Assembly (NCBI RefSeq): GCF_001713395.1
Contig: NZ_CP016450.1
Span: forward strand, 1,426,001 to 1,490,000
DNA from: Sinorhizobium sp. RAC02
GTDB lineage: Bacteria > Pseudomonadota > Alphaproteobacteria > Rhizobiales > Rhizobiaceae
DNA length: 64,000 bases
Direction of reading: 5' to 3'
Position numbers and translations under genes: made by a program. The notes beneath the pieces are model-generated. The model ran no database searches. It was not told the DNA's origin and saw only the letters and a list, made by a program, of their open reading frames with translations. Positions 10,441-20,224 of this stretch are shown one piece after another. Numbering within the stretch: position 1 is the stretch's first letter; each line of letters begins with the position of its first letter.

Positions 10441-11265
10441 TCAGTCGACAAAGACGTCGCGGCGCAGCATTTCCCAGCTGTCCTTGTCCGGCGCGACCAG
10501 CAGGCCACCCTCGACATGGTGCGGCTTGTAGGCGGAGCCGTCGAAACGCGCCGCATAAGCGCCGGCTTCCTGGGCGATCAGCGTGCCGGCCAGGTGATCC
10601 CATGGCATCAGCTTGTTGTACATCAGGTAGTGCAGGTGGCCACCGGCGAAGGTGCGGTATTCGTGGGCTGCGCAACGGTAGTTCGACACGAAGGCGACCT
10701 GCGCGAGGTTCGCCAGGATGCGGGCGCGGCGATCGCGATCGAGGAAGCTGGTGGAGGCCATGCCGGTCATCGCTTCGAGCGGGGCTGCACCGCGCGCCTT
10801 CAGCCTGACGGCCGGCCGGTGATCGCCGGTCTGCCAGGCGCCGCCACCCTTTTCCGCCATCACGAAATCGTCGCCCATCGGATCATAGATGATGCCGCCG
10901 ACCGTCTCGCCGCCGGAAACGATCGCCGCCATCACGCCGAACAGCGGCACGCCGGAGGCGAAGTTGAAGGTGCCGTCGATCGGATCGACGACGATAGCGA
11001 GATCGGCATCCGCCAGCTTCGGCAGCAGCGCCGGATCGGCCGCGACCGATTCCTCGCCGACGAACAGCACGCCCGGGAACTGCGCCGCCACTTCCTTCTT
11101 GATGAAACGTTCCGCCGCCTCGTCTGCTTCCGTCACCAGGTCGTTGGCGTCGGCCTTGGTGCGGATGTCGCTTTTGGCGAGTGCGCGAAAGCGCGGGCGG
11201 ATTTCGGCTTCGGCCGCCTGTGCAAGCACAAGCGCCAGGGCATTGATGTCAATCGTCGTCGTCAT
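10441..11265 (-). CDS. Inositol monophosphatase family protein
   Basis: A 274-residue Mg-dependent, Li-sensitive-type phosphatase. The first metal motif is GEES (about 69-72), the second DPIDGTFNF (about 93-101), and the third [14 protein letters not shown] near the C-terminus; all three IMPase signatures are intact. Substrates in this family include inositol phosphate, PAP (CysQ), fructose bisphosphate and histidinol phosphate, and sequence alone does not choose among them. Its start overlaps the end of ttcA by 17 bases, so it is translated as the last gene of a glsA-ttcA-IMPase transcript ending at the terminator at 10386-10419. Confidence 0.9.
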   Translation of the reverse strand: MTTTIDINALALVLAQAAEAEIRPRFRALAKSDIRTKADANDLVTEADEAAERFIKKEVAAQFPGVLFVGEESVAADPALLPKLADADLAIVVDPIDGTFNFASGVPLFGVMAAIVSGGETVGGIIYDPMGDDFVMAEKGGGAWQTGDHRPAVRLKARGAAPLEAMTGMASTSFLDRDRRARILANLAQVAFVSNYRCAAHEYRTFAGGHLHYLMYNKLMPWDHLAGTLIAQEAGAYAARFDGSAYKPHHVEGGLLVAPDKDSWEMLRRDVFVD

Positions 11266-12133
11266 TGGGCCTTACCGTTTCGAGGGAGGAGAAATCGAAA
11301 AGCTTCGGGTCGAGAAGATGGGACGGATTGGTGTGGCCGAGCGCGCGCAACATGGTGTCCTTGCGGCCCGGCATGCGCGTTTCGATATCCGCCAGCATCG
11401 CCTTCATCGCATTGCGCTGGAGGCCGTCCTGCGAGCCGCAGAGGTCGCAGGGGATGATCGGGAATTGCATGGCGCTGGCGAATTTTGCGAGATCGTCTTC
11501 CGCCGCATAGGCAAGCGGACGCAGCACCATCAGGTCGCCTTCGTCATTCAGCAGCTTCGGCGGCATGGCGGCCAGCCGCCCGCCATGGAAGAAGTTCATG
11601 AAGAAGGTTTCCAGAATATCCTCCCGGTGGTGGCCGAGCACCAGCGCATCACAGCCCTCCTCCCGGGCGATGCGGTAGAGATTGCCGCGCCGCAGCCGCG
11701 AGCACAGCGAACAATAGGTCGCCCCCGCCGGCACCTTCTCCTTCACGATGGAATAGGTGTCTCGGTATTCGACGCGGTGTTTGATGCCGATCGATTTCAG
11801 GTATTCCGGCAGGATGTGCTTTGGAAAATTCGGCTGGCCCTGGTCGAGATTGCAGGCAATCAGTTCGACCGGCAGCAGGCCGCGCCATTGCAGGTCCATC
11901 AAAAGCGCAAGCAGGCCGTAGCTGTCCTTGCCGCCGGAGACGCCGACGAGCCAGCGCTTCTGGCCCTTCAGCATGGCGAAATCGTCCATCGCCTGCCGCA
12001 CCTGCCGGAGCAGGCGCTTGCGTAGCTTGTTGAACGACACGCTGGAGGGTGCATCCGCAAAGAGCGGATGACGACCATCGTCCGGTGTGTCGTCGTCGGG
12101 TTCAGCGATTGCCAGGGTCATCGGTGCCGTCAT
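11249..12133 (-). CDS. ttcA: tRNA 2-thiocytidine(32) synthetase TtcA
   Basis: A 294-residue ATP-dependent thiolase that makes s2C at position 32 of certain tRNAs using an Fe-S cluster. The PP-loop SGGKDS is in [15 protein letters not shown], and the cluster cysteines are the two pairs [10 protein letters not shown] and [26 protein letters not shown] is the characteristic TtcA block. The start at 12133 follows glsA by 31 bases; a second ATG at 12121 is possible. The Fe-S requirement fits a genome region that also encodes BolA and Grx4, but these are not adjacent. Confidence 0.95.
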   Translation of the reverse strand: MTAPMTLAIAEPDDDTPDDGRHPLFADAPSSVSFNKLRKRLLRQVRQAMDDFAMLKGQKRWLVGVSGGKDSYGLLALLMDLQWRGLLPVELIACNLDQGQPNFPKHILPEYLKSIGIKHRVEYRDTYSIVKEKVPAGATYCSLCSRLRRGNLYRIAREEGCDALVLGHHREDILETFFMNFFHGGRLAAMPPKLLNDEGDLMVLRPLAYAAEDDLAKFASAMQFPIIPCDLCGSQDGLQRNAMKAMLADIETRMPGRKDTMLRALGHTNPSHLLDPKLFDFSSLETVRPNDDDD

Positions 12134-12164
12134 GGGCCTGCAATGCCCCGAACCGGCCGCACAA

Positions 12165-13091
12165 TCAAGCCCCGAAGACCGACCATCCGGTGCGCGCCGC
12201 CAGCATTTCCAGCGCCAGCGAACCGAGAAGCGAGTTGCCGTTGTCGTTGAGGCCCGGCGACCAGACCGCGACCGAGGCTTTTCCGGGCGCCACGGCCAGA
12301 ATGCCGCCGCCCACGCCGCTCTTGCCCGGCAGGCCGACGCGGTAGGCAAAATCGCCCGATCCGTCATAGTGGCCGCAGGTCAGCATCAGCGCGTTGATAC
12401 GCCGCGCCCGCATATGCGAGACGACGCGGTGGCCGGTCAGCGGATTGGTGCCGCTATTGGCGAGGAACAGCCCCGCCTTGGCAAGCTGCCGGCAGCTCAT
12501 CGCCAGCGCGCATTGATGGAAATAGACGCCAAGCACCAGCTCGGCCGCGTGATCGAGCTTGCCGAAGGAGCGCATGAAATTGGCGAGTGCGAAATTGCGG
12601 AAGCCCGTCGCCTGCTCGGAGCGCGCCACGGCCTGGTCGATGATGATATCGTCTTCGTCCGCCAGGTAGCGCAGGAAGCGTACGATCTCGCCGATCGCCT
12701 CCTTCGGGGTGTGGCCGGCGAGCACGAGGTCGGTGATGGCGATCGCGCCGGCATTGATGAAGGGATTGCGCGGAATGCCGCCTTCCTGCTCGAGCTGGAC
12801 GATGGAGTTGAACGCCGAGCCGGACGGCTCGCGTCCCACACGTTTCCAGATCGCCTCGCCGTGTTTGCCGAGCGCCAGCGTGAGCGTGAAGACCTTCGAG
12901 ATGCTCTGGATGGAAAAGGCTTCTTCCGCGTCGCCGACGAGGTGCACGTCACCATCGACCGTCACTACCGCCATGCCGAATTTTTGGGGATCGACATGGG
13001 CAAGCTGCGGAATGTAGTTCGCCACCCTACCCTCGCCGCGCCGCGGTGAAAGGTTTGCGTGGATGTCTTCGATGATGGCCTGAAGATCCAT
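12165..13091 (-). CDS. glsA: Glutaminase A
   Basis: A 308-residue glutaminase with the serine beta-lactamase-like fold, hydrolysing glutamine to glutamate and ammonia. The catalytic S-x-x-K is in [10 protein letters not shown] (Ser63, Lys66); NPFINAGAI and the tyrosine-containing [15 protein letters not shown], then GKSGVGGGI, are further family signatures. The length is that of the short form without ankyrin repeats. It is the first gene of a minus-strand run with ttcA and the IMPase gene, and its start lies just past the rpsD terminator. Confidence 0.95.
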   Translation of the reverse strand: MDLQAIIEDIHANLSPRRGEGRVANYIPQLAHVDPQKFGMAVVTVDGDVHLVGDAEEAFSIQSISKVFTLTLALGKHGEAIWKRVGREPSGSAFNSIVQLEQEGGIPRNPFINAGAIAITDLVLAGHTPKEAIGEIVRFLRYLADEDDIIIDQAVARSEQATGFRNFALANFMRSFGKLDHAAELVLGVYFHQCALAMSCRQLAKAGLFLANSGTNPLTGHRVVSHMRARRINALMLTCGHYDGSGDFAYRVGLPGKSGVGGGILAVAPGKASVAVWSPGLNDNGNSLLGSLALEMLAARTGWSVFGA

Positions 13092-13108
13092 AAGCAGTTC
13101 CCCAAAGA

Positions 13109-13136
13109 AAAAGCCGCCAATCTCTTGGCGGCTTTT
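13109..13136 (-). terminator. Rho-independent terminator after rpsD
   Basis: A perfect 12-bp stem (AAAAGCCGCCAA / TTGGCGGCTTTT) with a four-base loop TCTC lies 26 bases beyond the rpsD stop and separates it from glsA. Confidence 0.88.
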
Positions 13137-13162
13137 CCAGATTGCGCAAGGCGTCGTCGCGA

Positions 13163-13780
13163 TTAACGCGAGTAGAATTCGACGACCAGGTGCGGTTCCA
13201 TGACGACGGCGTACGGCACGTCGGAGAGAACCGGGATGCGAACGAAGGTGGCGACCATCTTGTTATGATCGACTTCGATGTAGTCCGGAACGTCGCGTTC
13301 GGCGAGGCCAACGGATTCAAGAACCGTGACGAGCTGCTTGGACTTTTCCTTGACTTCGATGACGTCGCCCGGCTTGCAACGGTAGGAACCGATGTTGACG
13401 CGGACGCCGTTGACCTTGACGTGGCCGTGGTTGACGAACTGACGGGCAGCGAAGACCGTCGGAACGAACTTGGCGCGGTAGACGATCGCGTCGAGGCGCG
13501 ATTCGAGCAGACCGATCAGGTTTTCCGGGGTGTCGCCCTTGCGGCGCTCGGCTTCAGCGAAGATCGCGCGGAACTGCTTCTCGCGGATATCGCCATAGTA
13601 GCCCTTCAGCTTCTGCTTGGCGCGGAGCTGAACACCGAAGTCCGAAAGCTTGGACTTGCGGCGCTGGCCGTGCTGGCCGGGGCCGTATTCGCGGCGGTTG
13701 ACCGGGGACTTCGGACGGCCCCAGATGTTTTCGCCCATACGGCGGTCGATTTTGTACTTGGATGCAGCGCGCTTGCTCAT
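13163..13780 (-). CDS. rpsD: 30S ribosomal protein S4
   Basis: A 205-residue primary 16S rRNA-binding protein. It starts [21 protein letters not shown], contains the S4 domain ([38 protein letters not shown] around residues 93-130, quoted only by its edges LESRLD and HVKVNG) and ends in YSR. Rhizobia typically encode rpsD alone, away from the alpha operon, as here. A possible -35 box TTGACA is at 13908-13913 on the minus strand, but a clear -10 is lacking. It is followed by a strong terminator, so it is monocistronic. Confidence 0.98.
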   Translation of the reverse strand: MSKRAASKYKIDRRMGENIWGRPKSPVNRREYGPGQHGQRRKSKLSDFGVQLRAKQKLKGYYGDIREKQFRAIFAEAERRKGDTPENLIGLLESRLDAIVYRAKFVPTVFAARQFVNHGHVKVNGVRVNIGSYRCKPGDVIEVKEKSKQLVTVLESVGLAERDVPDYIEVDHNKMVATFVRIPVLSDVPYAVVMEPHLVVEFYSR

Positions 13781-14002
13781 CGCATTTCCTCTTAGTCTTG
13801 TTATACCCGCCCGTTGCCGGGCCGGCTGAAGGAAACACGCCCTCCTCTGAACCTTTTCGAGGTTCCGACAGGTTTCTCACGATCGCGATCGGAGAATCCA
13901 CGGGACATGTCAAATGAAACACCGGACATTTCTGCCCGGCGTTGGCGGGGTCATTAGGCGGGTTTCATGAAATTGTCAACGCGCGGAGCCGGGAAAAACC
14001 GC

Positions 14003-15514
14003 CTATTCCGCAGCATCCTGGTGGGAATCAACGAGATCCGGCCCATTGGCGTCACCCGGCAGCGTCTCGCAGGCGAGATCCGGGAAGGCGACGATTCGGT
14101 GGCCGGCGAGATCGCTGTGCACGACGACCAGCCCCTGTTCCTCGAAATAGCCGAGCAGGCGCCGCGCGCGACGGGCGGAATGGGTACCGTAGGCGCGCGC
14201 GATCCGCGCATCCGACGGGCAGGCAAGGCCGCGCACGGCCGTCTGCGCGACGAGCAGGAAGACGCCCTGCAAATCCTCGGAGACGCTGCGGGAAAGATCG
14301 AGCGCCTTGCCCCAGATCTCCGTTGCCGCCGTCTCGGCATCGACGCCGGAGCGCGCGACCGCCATCTTGCGACGGAAGGCCGGAAGCGACAGCGGCGCGC
14401 CGGGCACGCGACGGATGCGGCAGCGCACGAGGAAATCCTGGAACAGTTCGGCATCCGCACGGAAAGCCGCATCGGGATTGCCGAGGATTTCGGCGAGCAC
14501 CTGGTCGAGCAGGCCGTCGCGCTCTTCGGCGGAAATCTCCGGCGCCGGGACTTTCGTTTCCGTCTGCACCGGCTCCGGCCGGGCGCGGGAGAGTTCAGCG
14601 AGGATATCCGTCGTCGGGCGCGGCGCGGGTGGCGCACGGCGCACCAGCGGGCGGGAAAACTCTTCGGGGTCAGGCGTGAAGATCAGATCTTCGACATCGG
14701 GCAGTGCATCCGGCAACGGCATCAGCTTGGGGCTGGTCGAGCGGGCGGAGGTCTCGACGGCACCGATCGTCACCGGCAACGGACGGCGCGACAGCGCCGG
14801 GCCGAGCGCCACGAAGGCGCCACGCGGAAGGTCGCGGAACATTTCCGCCTGCCGGCGATCAAGCCCGAGCAAGTCGGCGGCGCGCGCCATGTCGATATCG
14901 AGAAAGGTGCGGCCCATCAGGAAGTTCGAGGCTTCCGCCGCGACGTTCTTGGCAAGCTTTGCCAGACGCTGCGTGGCGATGACGCCGGCAAGACCGCGTT
15001 TTCGGCCGCGGCACATCAGGTTGGTCATCGCGCCGAGCGAGAGCTTTCGTGCTTCTTCAGAAACTTCGCCGCCGGAGGCTGGCGCAAAAAGCTGCGCCTC
15101 GTCGACGACGACGAGCACCGGATACCAGAAATCCCGGTCCGCATCGAACAGCGCATTGAGGAAGATGCCGGCGGCGCGCATCTGCTCGTCGGCTTCGAGG
15201 CCTTCGAGTGAAAGCACGCAGGAAACGCGGTGCTGACGAATGCGGTTGGCAATACCGACGAGTTCGGCTTCCGTGCGCTCGCCATCGACGACCACATGGC
15301 CGAATCGGTCGGACAGCGTCACGAAGTCACCCTCGGGATCGATGATGACCTGTTGCACCCATTGCGCGGATTGTTCGAGCAGGCGCCGCAAAAGATGCGA
15401 CTTTCCCGAGCCCGAATTGCCCTGCACCAGCAGGCGCGTCGCCAGCAGTTCCTCGATATCGAGCTTGGCCGGTGCGCCGCCCTGCACCGTTCCCATGTCG
15501 ATGCCGACCTTCAT
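14003..15514 (-). CDS. HerA-like (DUF87) ATP-binding protein with distinct C-terminal domain
   Basis: A 503-residue P-loop ATPase. The Walker A motif GNSGSGKS is at 32-39 and Walker B VLVVVDEAQ at 133-141, followed by GVIATQRLAKL, the HerA/FtsK-like sensor region. Residues after about 290 form a linker rich in proline and charge, then a C-terminal region that looks helical and may include a winged helix (ARRARRLLGYFEEQGLVVV). Archaeal HerA works with NurA nuclease in end resection; no nuclease gene is adjacent. GAGGAA lies 5 bases before the start. DNA translocation is inferred from family only. Confidence 0.85.
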   Translation of the reverse strand: MKVGIDMGTVQGGAPAKLDIEELLATRLLVQGNSGSGKSHLLRRLLEQSAQWVQQVIIDPEGDFVTLSDRFGHVVVDGERTEAELVGIANRIRQHRVSCVLSLEGLEADEQMRAAGIFLNALFDADRDFWYPVLVVVDEAQLFAPASGGEVSEEARKLSLGAMTNLMCRGRKRGLAGVIATQRLAKLAKNVAAEASNFLMGRTFLDIDMARAADLLGLDRRQAEMFRDLPRGAFVALGPALSRRPLPVTIGAVETSARSTSPKLMPLPDALPDVEDLIFTPDPEEFSRPLVRRAPPAPRPTTDILAELSRARPEPVQTETKVPAPEISAEERDGLLDQVLAEILGNPDAAFRADAELFQDFLVRCRIRRVPGAPLSLPAFRRKMAVARSGVDAETAATEIWGKALDLSRSVSEDLQGVFLLVAQTAVRGLACPSDARIARAYGTHSARRARRLLGYFEEQGLVVVHSDLAGHRIVAFPDLACETLPGDANGPDLVDSHQDAAE

Positions 15515-15634
15515 GCCGTTCCTCGTTCCTGAAATTTGTGATTCGTCCGGCCGCCACCGGGCAACCGGAGAGCCCTAACACGAAATCCGCGCCCGTCACG
15601 ACCCGCTTTGGAAAAACCCACAGGGAAAGCCGCG

Positions 15635-16426
15635 TCAAACGACGCGCAGGCCAAAGCCCTGCATCAGGCGCCGCGTCGAAAAATCCGGGTTGCGCGAGGT
15701 GAAGACGGCGATGTCCTCGCCGGGCGCAAGCGTCTCCAGCGGCGGCACGAGCCGGCGGGCCTGGCGGGCGATGGCCTCTGCCGGGTCGAGCCAATCGACC
15801 GGCCATGGCGCGAGTTTGCGAAAGAGGTTCGCCATGAAAGGATAATGCGTGCAGGCGAGCACGACGATATCCGTCTTGCGGCCATTCTCATCGGCAAAGC
15901 AAGGGATGATCTCGGCACGCACCGCCTCATCCGACAGCGTTTCGCCGCGGATATAGGCTTCGGCCATCGGCGCAAGGCGCTCCGAGCCGACGAGCCGCAC
16001 GTCGCACTGGCTGGCGAAGGACTGGATGAGATCGCGCGTATAGGCGCGTTTGACCGTGCCGGGCGTCGCGAGCACGGAGACGAGGCCGGAGCGCGTGCGT
16101 TCTGCGGCGGGCTTGATGGCGGGAACGGTGCCGACGAAGGGCATGTGCGGAAAGGCGGCGCGCAGGTCTGCACCGACCAGCGTGAACGCCGTGTTGCAGG
16201 CGATGACGCAGATTTCCGGGTCATGCTCGGCAAGCAGTTTCCGGAAGAGTTCGATGACATGTGCCTTCAGCGCCGGCTCTTCCCAGGGGCCGTAGGGAAA
16301 TGCGGCATCATCGGCGACATAGATGAAATGTCGCTCTGGCATCAGCACGCGGGCTTCGCGCAGCACGGTGAGGCCACCGATGCCGCTGTCGAACATGAGA
16401 ACCGGTTTTGCGCTATTGTTCGTCAC
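15635..16426 (-). CDS. murI: Glutamate racemase
   Basis: A 263-residue cofactor-independent racemase that supplies D-glutamate for peptidoglycan. FDSGIGG (12-18) holds the Asp-Ser pair, the two catalytic cysteines are Cys77 in IACNTAF and Cys192 in LACTHYP with the neighbouring His194, and ADDAAFPYG (38-46) is the conserved substrate loop. All key residues are present. Its start overlaps the upstream methyltransferase gene by 14 bases, so the two are co-transcribed. Confidence 0.96.
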   Translation of the reverse strand: MTNNSAKPVLMFDSGIGGLTVLREARVLMPERHFIYVADDAAFPYGPWEEPALKAHVIELFRKLLAEHDPEICVIACNTAFTLVGADLRAAFPHMPFVGTVPAIKPAAERTRSGLVSVLATPGTVKRAYTRDLIQSFASQCDVRLVGSERLAPMAEAYIRGETLSDEAVRAEIIPCFADENGRKTDIVVLACTHYPFMANLFRKLAPWPVDWLDPAEAIARQARRLVPPLETLAPGEDIAVFTSRNPDFSTRRLMQGFGLRVV

Positions 16427-17246
16427 GAGGCACCTTGGGCCGGCGGTTGCGGGTGCGGTTCGGATCGACCGCGCCGCGGGGCGATTCGCGGGTGAAACGA
16501 TCGAGGCAGGAAATGATGCCGCGCAAAACCTGGATCTCCGTGCCGGTAAAGGAGGGACGCGTCAGAATGGCGCGCAGGTTCTCCACCAGTTTGGGCTTTT
16601 TTTCGGCAGGGCGAAAATAACCACGCGCATCGAGCGTCTCTTCCACATGGTCGAAAAGGCCTTGCAGTTCTTCCTTCTTGGCCGGCCGCTGCGACAACGC
16701 GTGGAACGGCGTGCTCTCGACGGAGGCTAGGCCGCTTTTCATCCACTCGTAGCTCATGAGAAGAACGGCTTGGGCTAGGTTCAAGGAGGCGAAGGCGGGG
16801 TTGACCGGGAAGGTCACCAATTCGTCGGCGAGCGCGATTTCCTCGTTGGTGAGGCCGGTGCGTTCGCGACCGAAGAGGATGCCGGTTTTTTCGCCCGCGC
16901 GGAAACGCACGCGCAGGTCATCGGCGGCAACGACCGGCGAACGGACTTCCTTGTAGCCGTAGCGATCGCGCGCCGTCGTGGCATAGACGAATTCGAGGTC
17001 GGCGACGGCTTCTTCCAACGACGGATAGACCTTTGCCGCCTCGATGACATGATCGGCCTTGCTGGCGGCGGAGATTGCCTTCTCGCTCGGCCAGCCATCG
17101 CGCGGATTGACGAGGCGCAGTTCCGCCAGGCCGAAATTCGCCATGGCGCGCGCCACCATGCCGATATTCTCGCCGAGTTGCGGATGAACGAGGATGATCG
17201 CCGGTCCTTCGGCGATCAGCGTGCGTTCGCTGTTCGTGCCTGCCAT
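16413..17246 (-). CDS. SpoU/TrmJ-type RNA 2'-O-ribose methyltransferase
   Basis: A 277-residue SPOUT methyltransferase. The three family motifs are visible: [16 protein letters not shown] (motif 1), [15 protein letters not shown] (motif 2) and [15 protein letters not shown] (motif 3), which form the SAM-binding trefoil knot. The arrangement and C-terminal helical extension are like TrmJ, which modifies tRNA position 32, but the substrate is not proven. Of two ATGs, 17246 has AGGGA at 9 bases and 17252 at 3 bases, so the inner one is preferred. It is coupled to murI by a 14-base overlap. Confidence 0.9.
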   Translation of the reverse strand: MAGTNSERTLIAEGPAIILVHPQLGENIGMVARAMANFGLAELRLVNPRDGWPSEKAISAASKADHVIEAAKVYPSLEEAVADLEFVYATTARDRYGYKEVRSPVVAADDLRVRFRAGEKTGILFGRERTGLTNEEIALADELVTFPVNPAFASLNLAQAVLLMSYEWMKSGLASVESTPFHALSQRPAKKEELQGLFDHVEETLDARGYFRPAEKKPKLVENLRAILTRPSFTGTEIQVLRGIISCLDRFTRESPRGAVDPNRTRNRRPKVPRDEQ

Positions 17247-17314
17247 GCTCATAATTCCCTAGAAAGAAGGGGCCTCACTGGCATAAACGGCCGAAAATGA
17301 AAAGCGGAAGTCAC

Positions 17315-17881
17315 TTATTCCGGCGATTCCGCAGCACTGCCGTTTCCACCATTGGCGCCTTCCTGCGCGATCTCCAGCAGTTCCTTCTTCAAGGAAGCAC
17401 CGTCCGGGCGCTCGATATCGTCGATCACCGCGCGGCCATCTTCCTCAACCAGCTTGAAGACGAGTTTTTCCGGCTGCCAGTCGGTGGCGCGCTCGCCAAA
17501 ACAATGGCTGTTGTCGAAGGTCACGGTGACGTCTTCCGCGCCTGCCGCCGGCTGGCCTTCGGTGGTCGTCACGTCCTTCAGCGCGCAGCCGTCCTGGCCG
17601 CCGATGATCGGGTCATAATCGAACGGCGAACCGCCATCCTCATAGGCCGGGTATTTTGCCGCCTCGCGGTACTTCGCCACGAAATCCTTGCTGTAGAGGC
17701 GCTTTAGAAAATCCTCGCTGAAATAGTCGGTATAGGGCGGCGGCGTATCGGTGTCGGTGCCCATGTCCTGCCAGTTGGCGGTGGCCGCGGACAGGATTTC
17801 CACGACCGGCGCCTTGAAATCGGCGGCCTGAACCGAAACCGGAAGCAGAAGGGCGAGCGCAACGAGACCGAAACGCGACAT
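17315..17881 (-). CDS. Predicted exported protein of unknown function
   Basis: A 188-residue protein with a clear Sec signal peptide ([19 protein letters not shown], cleavage likely before ADF). The mature part is acidic, rich in Asp, Tyr and Pro, with an aromatic segment [18 protein letters not shown] and two cysteines (in QDGCAL and NSHCFGE) that may pair. GGAG lies 6 bases upstream of the ATG at 17881, while an ATG four codons earlier has no site. It could be a DUF3828-like periplasmic domain, but this is a weak resemblance. It is divergent from icd. Confidence 0.75.
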   Translation of the reverse strand: MSRFGLVALALLLPVSVQAADFKAPVVEILSAATANWQDMGTDTDTPPPYTDYFSEDFLKRLYSKDFVAKYREAAKYPAYEDGGSPFDYDPIIGGQDGCALKDVTTTEGQPAAGAEDVTVTFDNSHCFGERATDWQPEKLVFKLVEEDGRAVIDDIERPDGASLKKELLEIAQEGANGGNGSAAESPE

Positions 17882-18004
17882 GGCATTCTCCATTGGATGA
17901 CGACAGGTCCGGACGGGCCTGCGAGCGGACCTTCCTGCAACGCAATTTTGGCGAAACTTATTCTTCCGCAGTGCGAAAATAAACCGCCTCCGCCTATGGT
18001 TGGC

Positions 18005-18032
18005 TTTGCCTTCCGGGTCGTGAGTGCTATAG
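18005..18032 (+). promoter_or_regulatory. Candidate icd promoter
   Basis: TTTGCC at 18005-18010 and CTATAG at 18027-18032 are spaced by 16 bases, about 65 bases before the icd ATG. The -10 resembles the rhizobial CTATAT consensus; the -35 is poor. Confidence 0.35.
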
Positions 18033-18097
18033 GGCCAAACGGTTCTTTCAAGTCCACGATCCGGGGCGCCCAGCCCCTACAAAACACGAGGCTCTCC

Positions 18098-19312
18098 ATG
18101 GCAAAGATCAAGGTCGCCAACCCCGTCGTCGAACTCGACGGCGACGAGATGACGCGCATCATCTGGCAGTTCATCAAGGACAAGCTGATCCATCCCTACC
18201 TGGACGTCGACCTCGAATATTACGACCTCGGCATGGAAAACCGCGACGCCACCGACGACCAGGTGACGATCGACGCCGCCAACGCCATCAAGAAGCACGG
18301 CGTCGGCGTCAAGTGCGCCACCATCACGCCGGATGAAGCCCGCGTCGAGGAATTCAAGCTGAAGAAGATGTGGAAGTCGCCGAACGGCACGATCCGCAAC
18401 ATCCTCGGCGGAGTCATCTTCCGCGAGCCGATCATCTGCAAGAACGTGCCGCGCCTCGTTCCCGGCTGGACCAAGCCGATCATCGTCGGCCGCCACGCCT
18501 TCGGCGACCAGTACCGCGCCACCGACTTCAAGTTCCCCGGCAAGGGCAAGCTGACGATGAAGTTCGTCGGCGAGGACGGCAAGGAAATCGAATACGACGT
18601 GTTCGACGCCCCGTCCGCCGGTGTCGCCATGGGCATGTACAACCTCGACGATTCGATCACCGAATTCGCCCGCGCCTCGCTGAACTACGGCCTGCAGCGC
18701 AAGGTGCCGGTGTACCTGTCGACCAAGAACACCATCCTGAAAGTCTATGACGGCCGCTTCAAGGACATCTTCCAGCAGGTCTTCGACGCCGAATTCGCCG
18801 ACAAGTTCAAGGAAGCCAAGATCTGGTACGAACACCGCCTGATCGACGACATGGTCGCTTCGGCGCTGAAGTGGTCCGGCGGCTACGTCTGGGCCTGCAA
18901 GAACTATGACGGCGACGTGCAGTCCGACATCGTGGCGCAGGGCTTCGGCTCGCTCGGCCTGATGACCTCGGTTCTGATGACGCCGGATGGCCAGACGGTG
19001 GAAGCCGAAGCCGCGCACGGCACGGTGACGCGCCACTACCGCCAGCACCAGAAGGGCGAGGAAACCTCGACCAACTCGATCGCCTCGATCTTCGCCTGGA
19101 CGCGTGGCCTTGCCCACCGCGCCAAGCTGGACGGCAACACGGAACTCGCCAAGTTCTCCGACACGCTGGAGCGCGTCTGCGTCGAAACCGTCGAATCCGG
19201 CTTCATGACCAAGGACCTGGCTTTGCTCATCGGTCCCGACCAGCCGTGGCTCTCCACCACCGGCTTCCTCGACAAGATCGACGAAAACCTCAAGAAGGCC
19301 ATGGCGGCCTAA
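18098..19312 (+). CDS. icd: NADP-dependent isocitrate dehydrogenase
   Basis: A 404-residue TCA-cycle enzyme of the eukaryote-like dimeric NADP class. It starts [38 protein letters not shown] is the isocitrate loop, [24 protein letters not shown] holds the metal-binding aspartates (quoted by its ends DDMVA and NYDGD), and [11 protein letters not shown] binds the coenzyme. GAGG lies 6 bases before the ATG at 18098; the open frame extends further upstream without conservation. A strong terminator follows the stop, so it is monocistronic. Confidence 0.97.
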   Translation: MAKIKVANPVVELDGDEMTRIIWQFIKDKLIHPYLDVDLEYYDLGMENRDATDDQVTIDAANAIKKHGVGVKCATITPDEARVEEFKLKKMWKSPNGTIRNILGGVIFREPIICKNVPRLVPGWTKPIIVGRHAFGDQYRATDFKFPGKGKLTMKFVGEDGKEIEYDVFDAPSAGVAMGMYNLDDSITEFARASLNYGLQRKVPVYLSTKNTILKVYDGRFKDIFQQVFDAEFADKFKEAKIWYEHRLIDDMVASALKWSGGYVWACKNYDGDVQSDIVAQGFGSLGLMTSVLMTPDGQTVEAEAAHGTVTRHYRQHQKGEETSTNSIASIFAWTRGLAHRAKLDGNTELAKFSDTLERVCVETVESGFMTKDLALLIGPDQPWLSTTGFLDKIDENLKKAMAA

Positions 19313-19329
19313 GCCACAAAAACCCTTGG

Positions 19330-19355
19330 AAAGCCCGGCCTTCGCGCCGGGCTTT
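19330..19355 (+). terminator. Rho-independent terminator after icd
   Basis: A perfect 10-bp stem (AAAGCCCGGC / GCCGGGCTTT) is followed directly by TTCTTTG, 17 bases past the icd stop. Confidence 0.88.
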
Positions 19356-19427
19356 TTCTTTGTCGTACTCTTGCGGCACTGGCGCCCTGCCTTATCTTCC
19401 CCCTCGCTACATGCAGAGGAGGACAAC

Positions 19428-20063
19428 ATGGCCGAGGACCTCATTTTCTACGCCAACCCGATGTCGCGTGCGCGCATTGCCCGCTGGATGCTGGAGGAGG
19501 TCGGCGCGCCCTACCGCACGGAGTGGCTGACCTTCGACGGGACGATGAAATCGCCGGAATTTCTCGCGATCAACCCGATGGGCAAGGTGCCAACCATCCG
19601 GCACGGCAAGACCGTCGTCAGCGAAGCCGCCGCGATCTGCGCCTATCTGGCCGACGCCTTCCCCGACGCCGGCCTTGCGCCGCCGAACGACAAGCGCGGC
19701 GACTATTACCGCTGGATGTTCTTTGCCGCCGGGCCGCTGGAAATGGCGGTATCGCTCAAGGCCTTCGCCTTGAATGTACCGAAGGAACGCGAGCGCAGCA
19801 TCGGTTGCGGCAGCTACGAATCGGTGATGGATGCCCTCTCCTTCGCCGTGACGCAGCATCCCTACGTCACCGGCGAAACCTTCACCGCCGCCGACGTCTA
19901 TGTCGGCGCGCATATCAGCTGGGGCCTGCAATTCGGCACGCTGGAGGCCCGGCCGGAATTCCAGGCCTATTGGGACCGCCTCAAGGACCGACCGGCCAGC
20001 AAACGCGCAACCGCCATCGACGATGAAGAGATGCATCGCCAGCTTGCGGCGGCGAAGGGCTGA
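19428..20063 (+). CDS. Glutathione S-transferase family protein
   Basis: A 211-residue cytosolic GST. The N-terminal thioredoxin-like half starts EDLIFYANPMSRARIARWML with NPMGKVPTI (cis-proline) and VSEAAAICAYLAD (Glu-Ser glutathione binding, SEAAAI in place of ESxAI); the C-terminal helical half includes TGETFTAADVYVG, the N-capping box region. It detoxifies or isomerises unknown electrophiles with glutathione. AGAGGAGG lies 5 bases before the ATG at 19428. A palindromic repeat lies immediately after the gene. Confidence 0.92.
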   Translation: MAEDLIFYANPMSRARIARWMLEEVGAPYRTEWLTFDGTMKSPEFLAINPMGKVPTIRHGKTVVSEAAAICAYLADAFPDAGLAPPNDKRGDYYRWMFFAAGPLEMAVSLKAFALNVPKERERSIGCGSYESVMDALSFAVTQHPYVTGETFTAADVYVGAHISWGLQFGTLEARPEFQAYWDRLKDRPASKRATAIDDEEMHRQLAAAKG

Positions 20064-20082
20064 AGACAACCCTCTCCTCCGT

Positions 20083-20154
20083 CATGGTCGGGCTTGACCC
20101 GACCATCCCCGTCGCGGACGCGGCGTGGATCCTCGGGTCAAGCCCGAGGATGAC
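20083..20154. repeat. Mosaic palindromic intergenic repeat, copy 2
   Basis: This copy has the same two-hairpin structure as 10288-10358: TGGTCGGG-cttga-CCCGACCA, a divergent 28-base spacer, and TCCTCGGG-tcaag-CCCGAGGA. The hairpins are identical in both copies while the spacer differs, so the paired arms are the constrained part. It lies between the convergent GST and AraC genes. Confidence 0.85.
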
Positions 20155-20224
20155 GTTTGGGGTTGGCGAGCGGGCGCGCTCGACAACAGGTTTTTGAGCC
20201 AGCCCCTCGCCCATCCCGTTGTAT

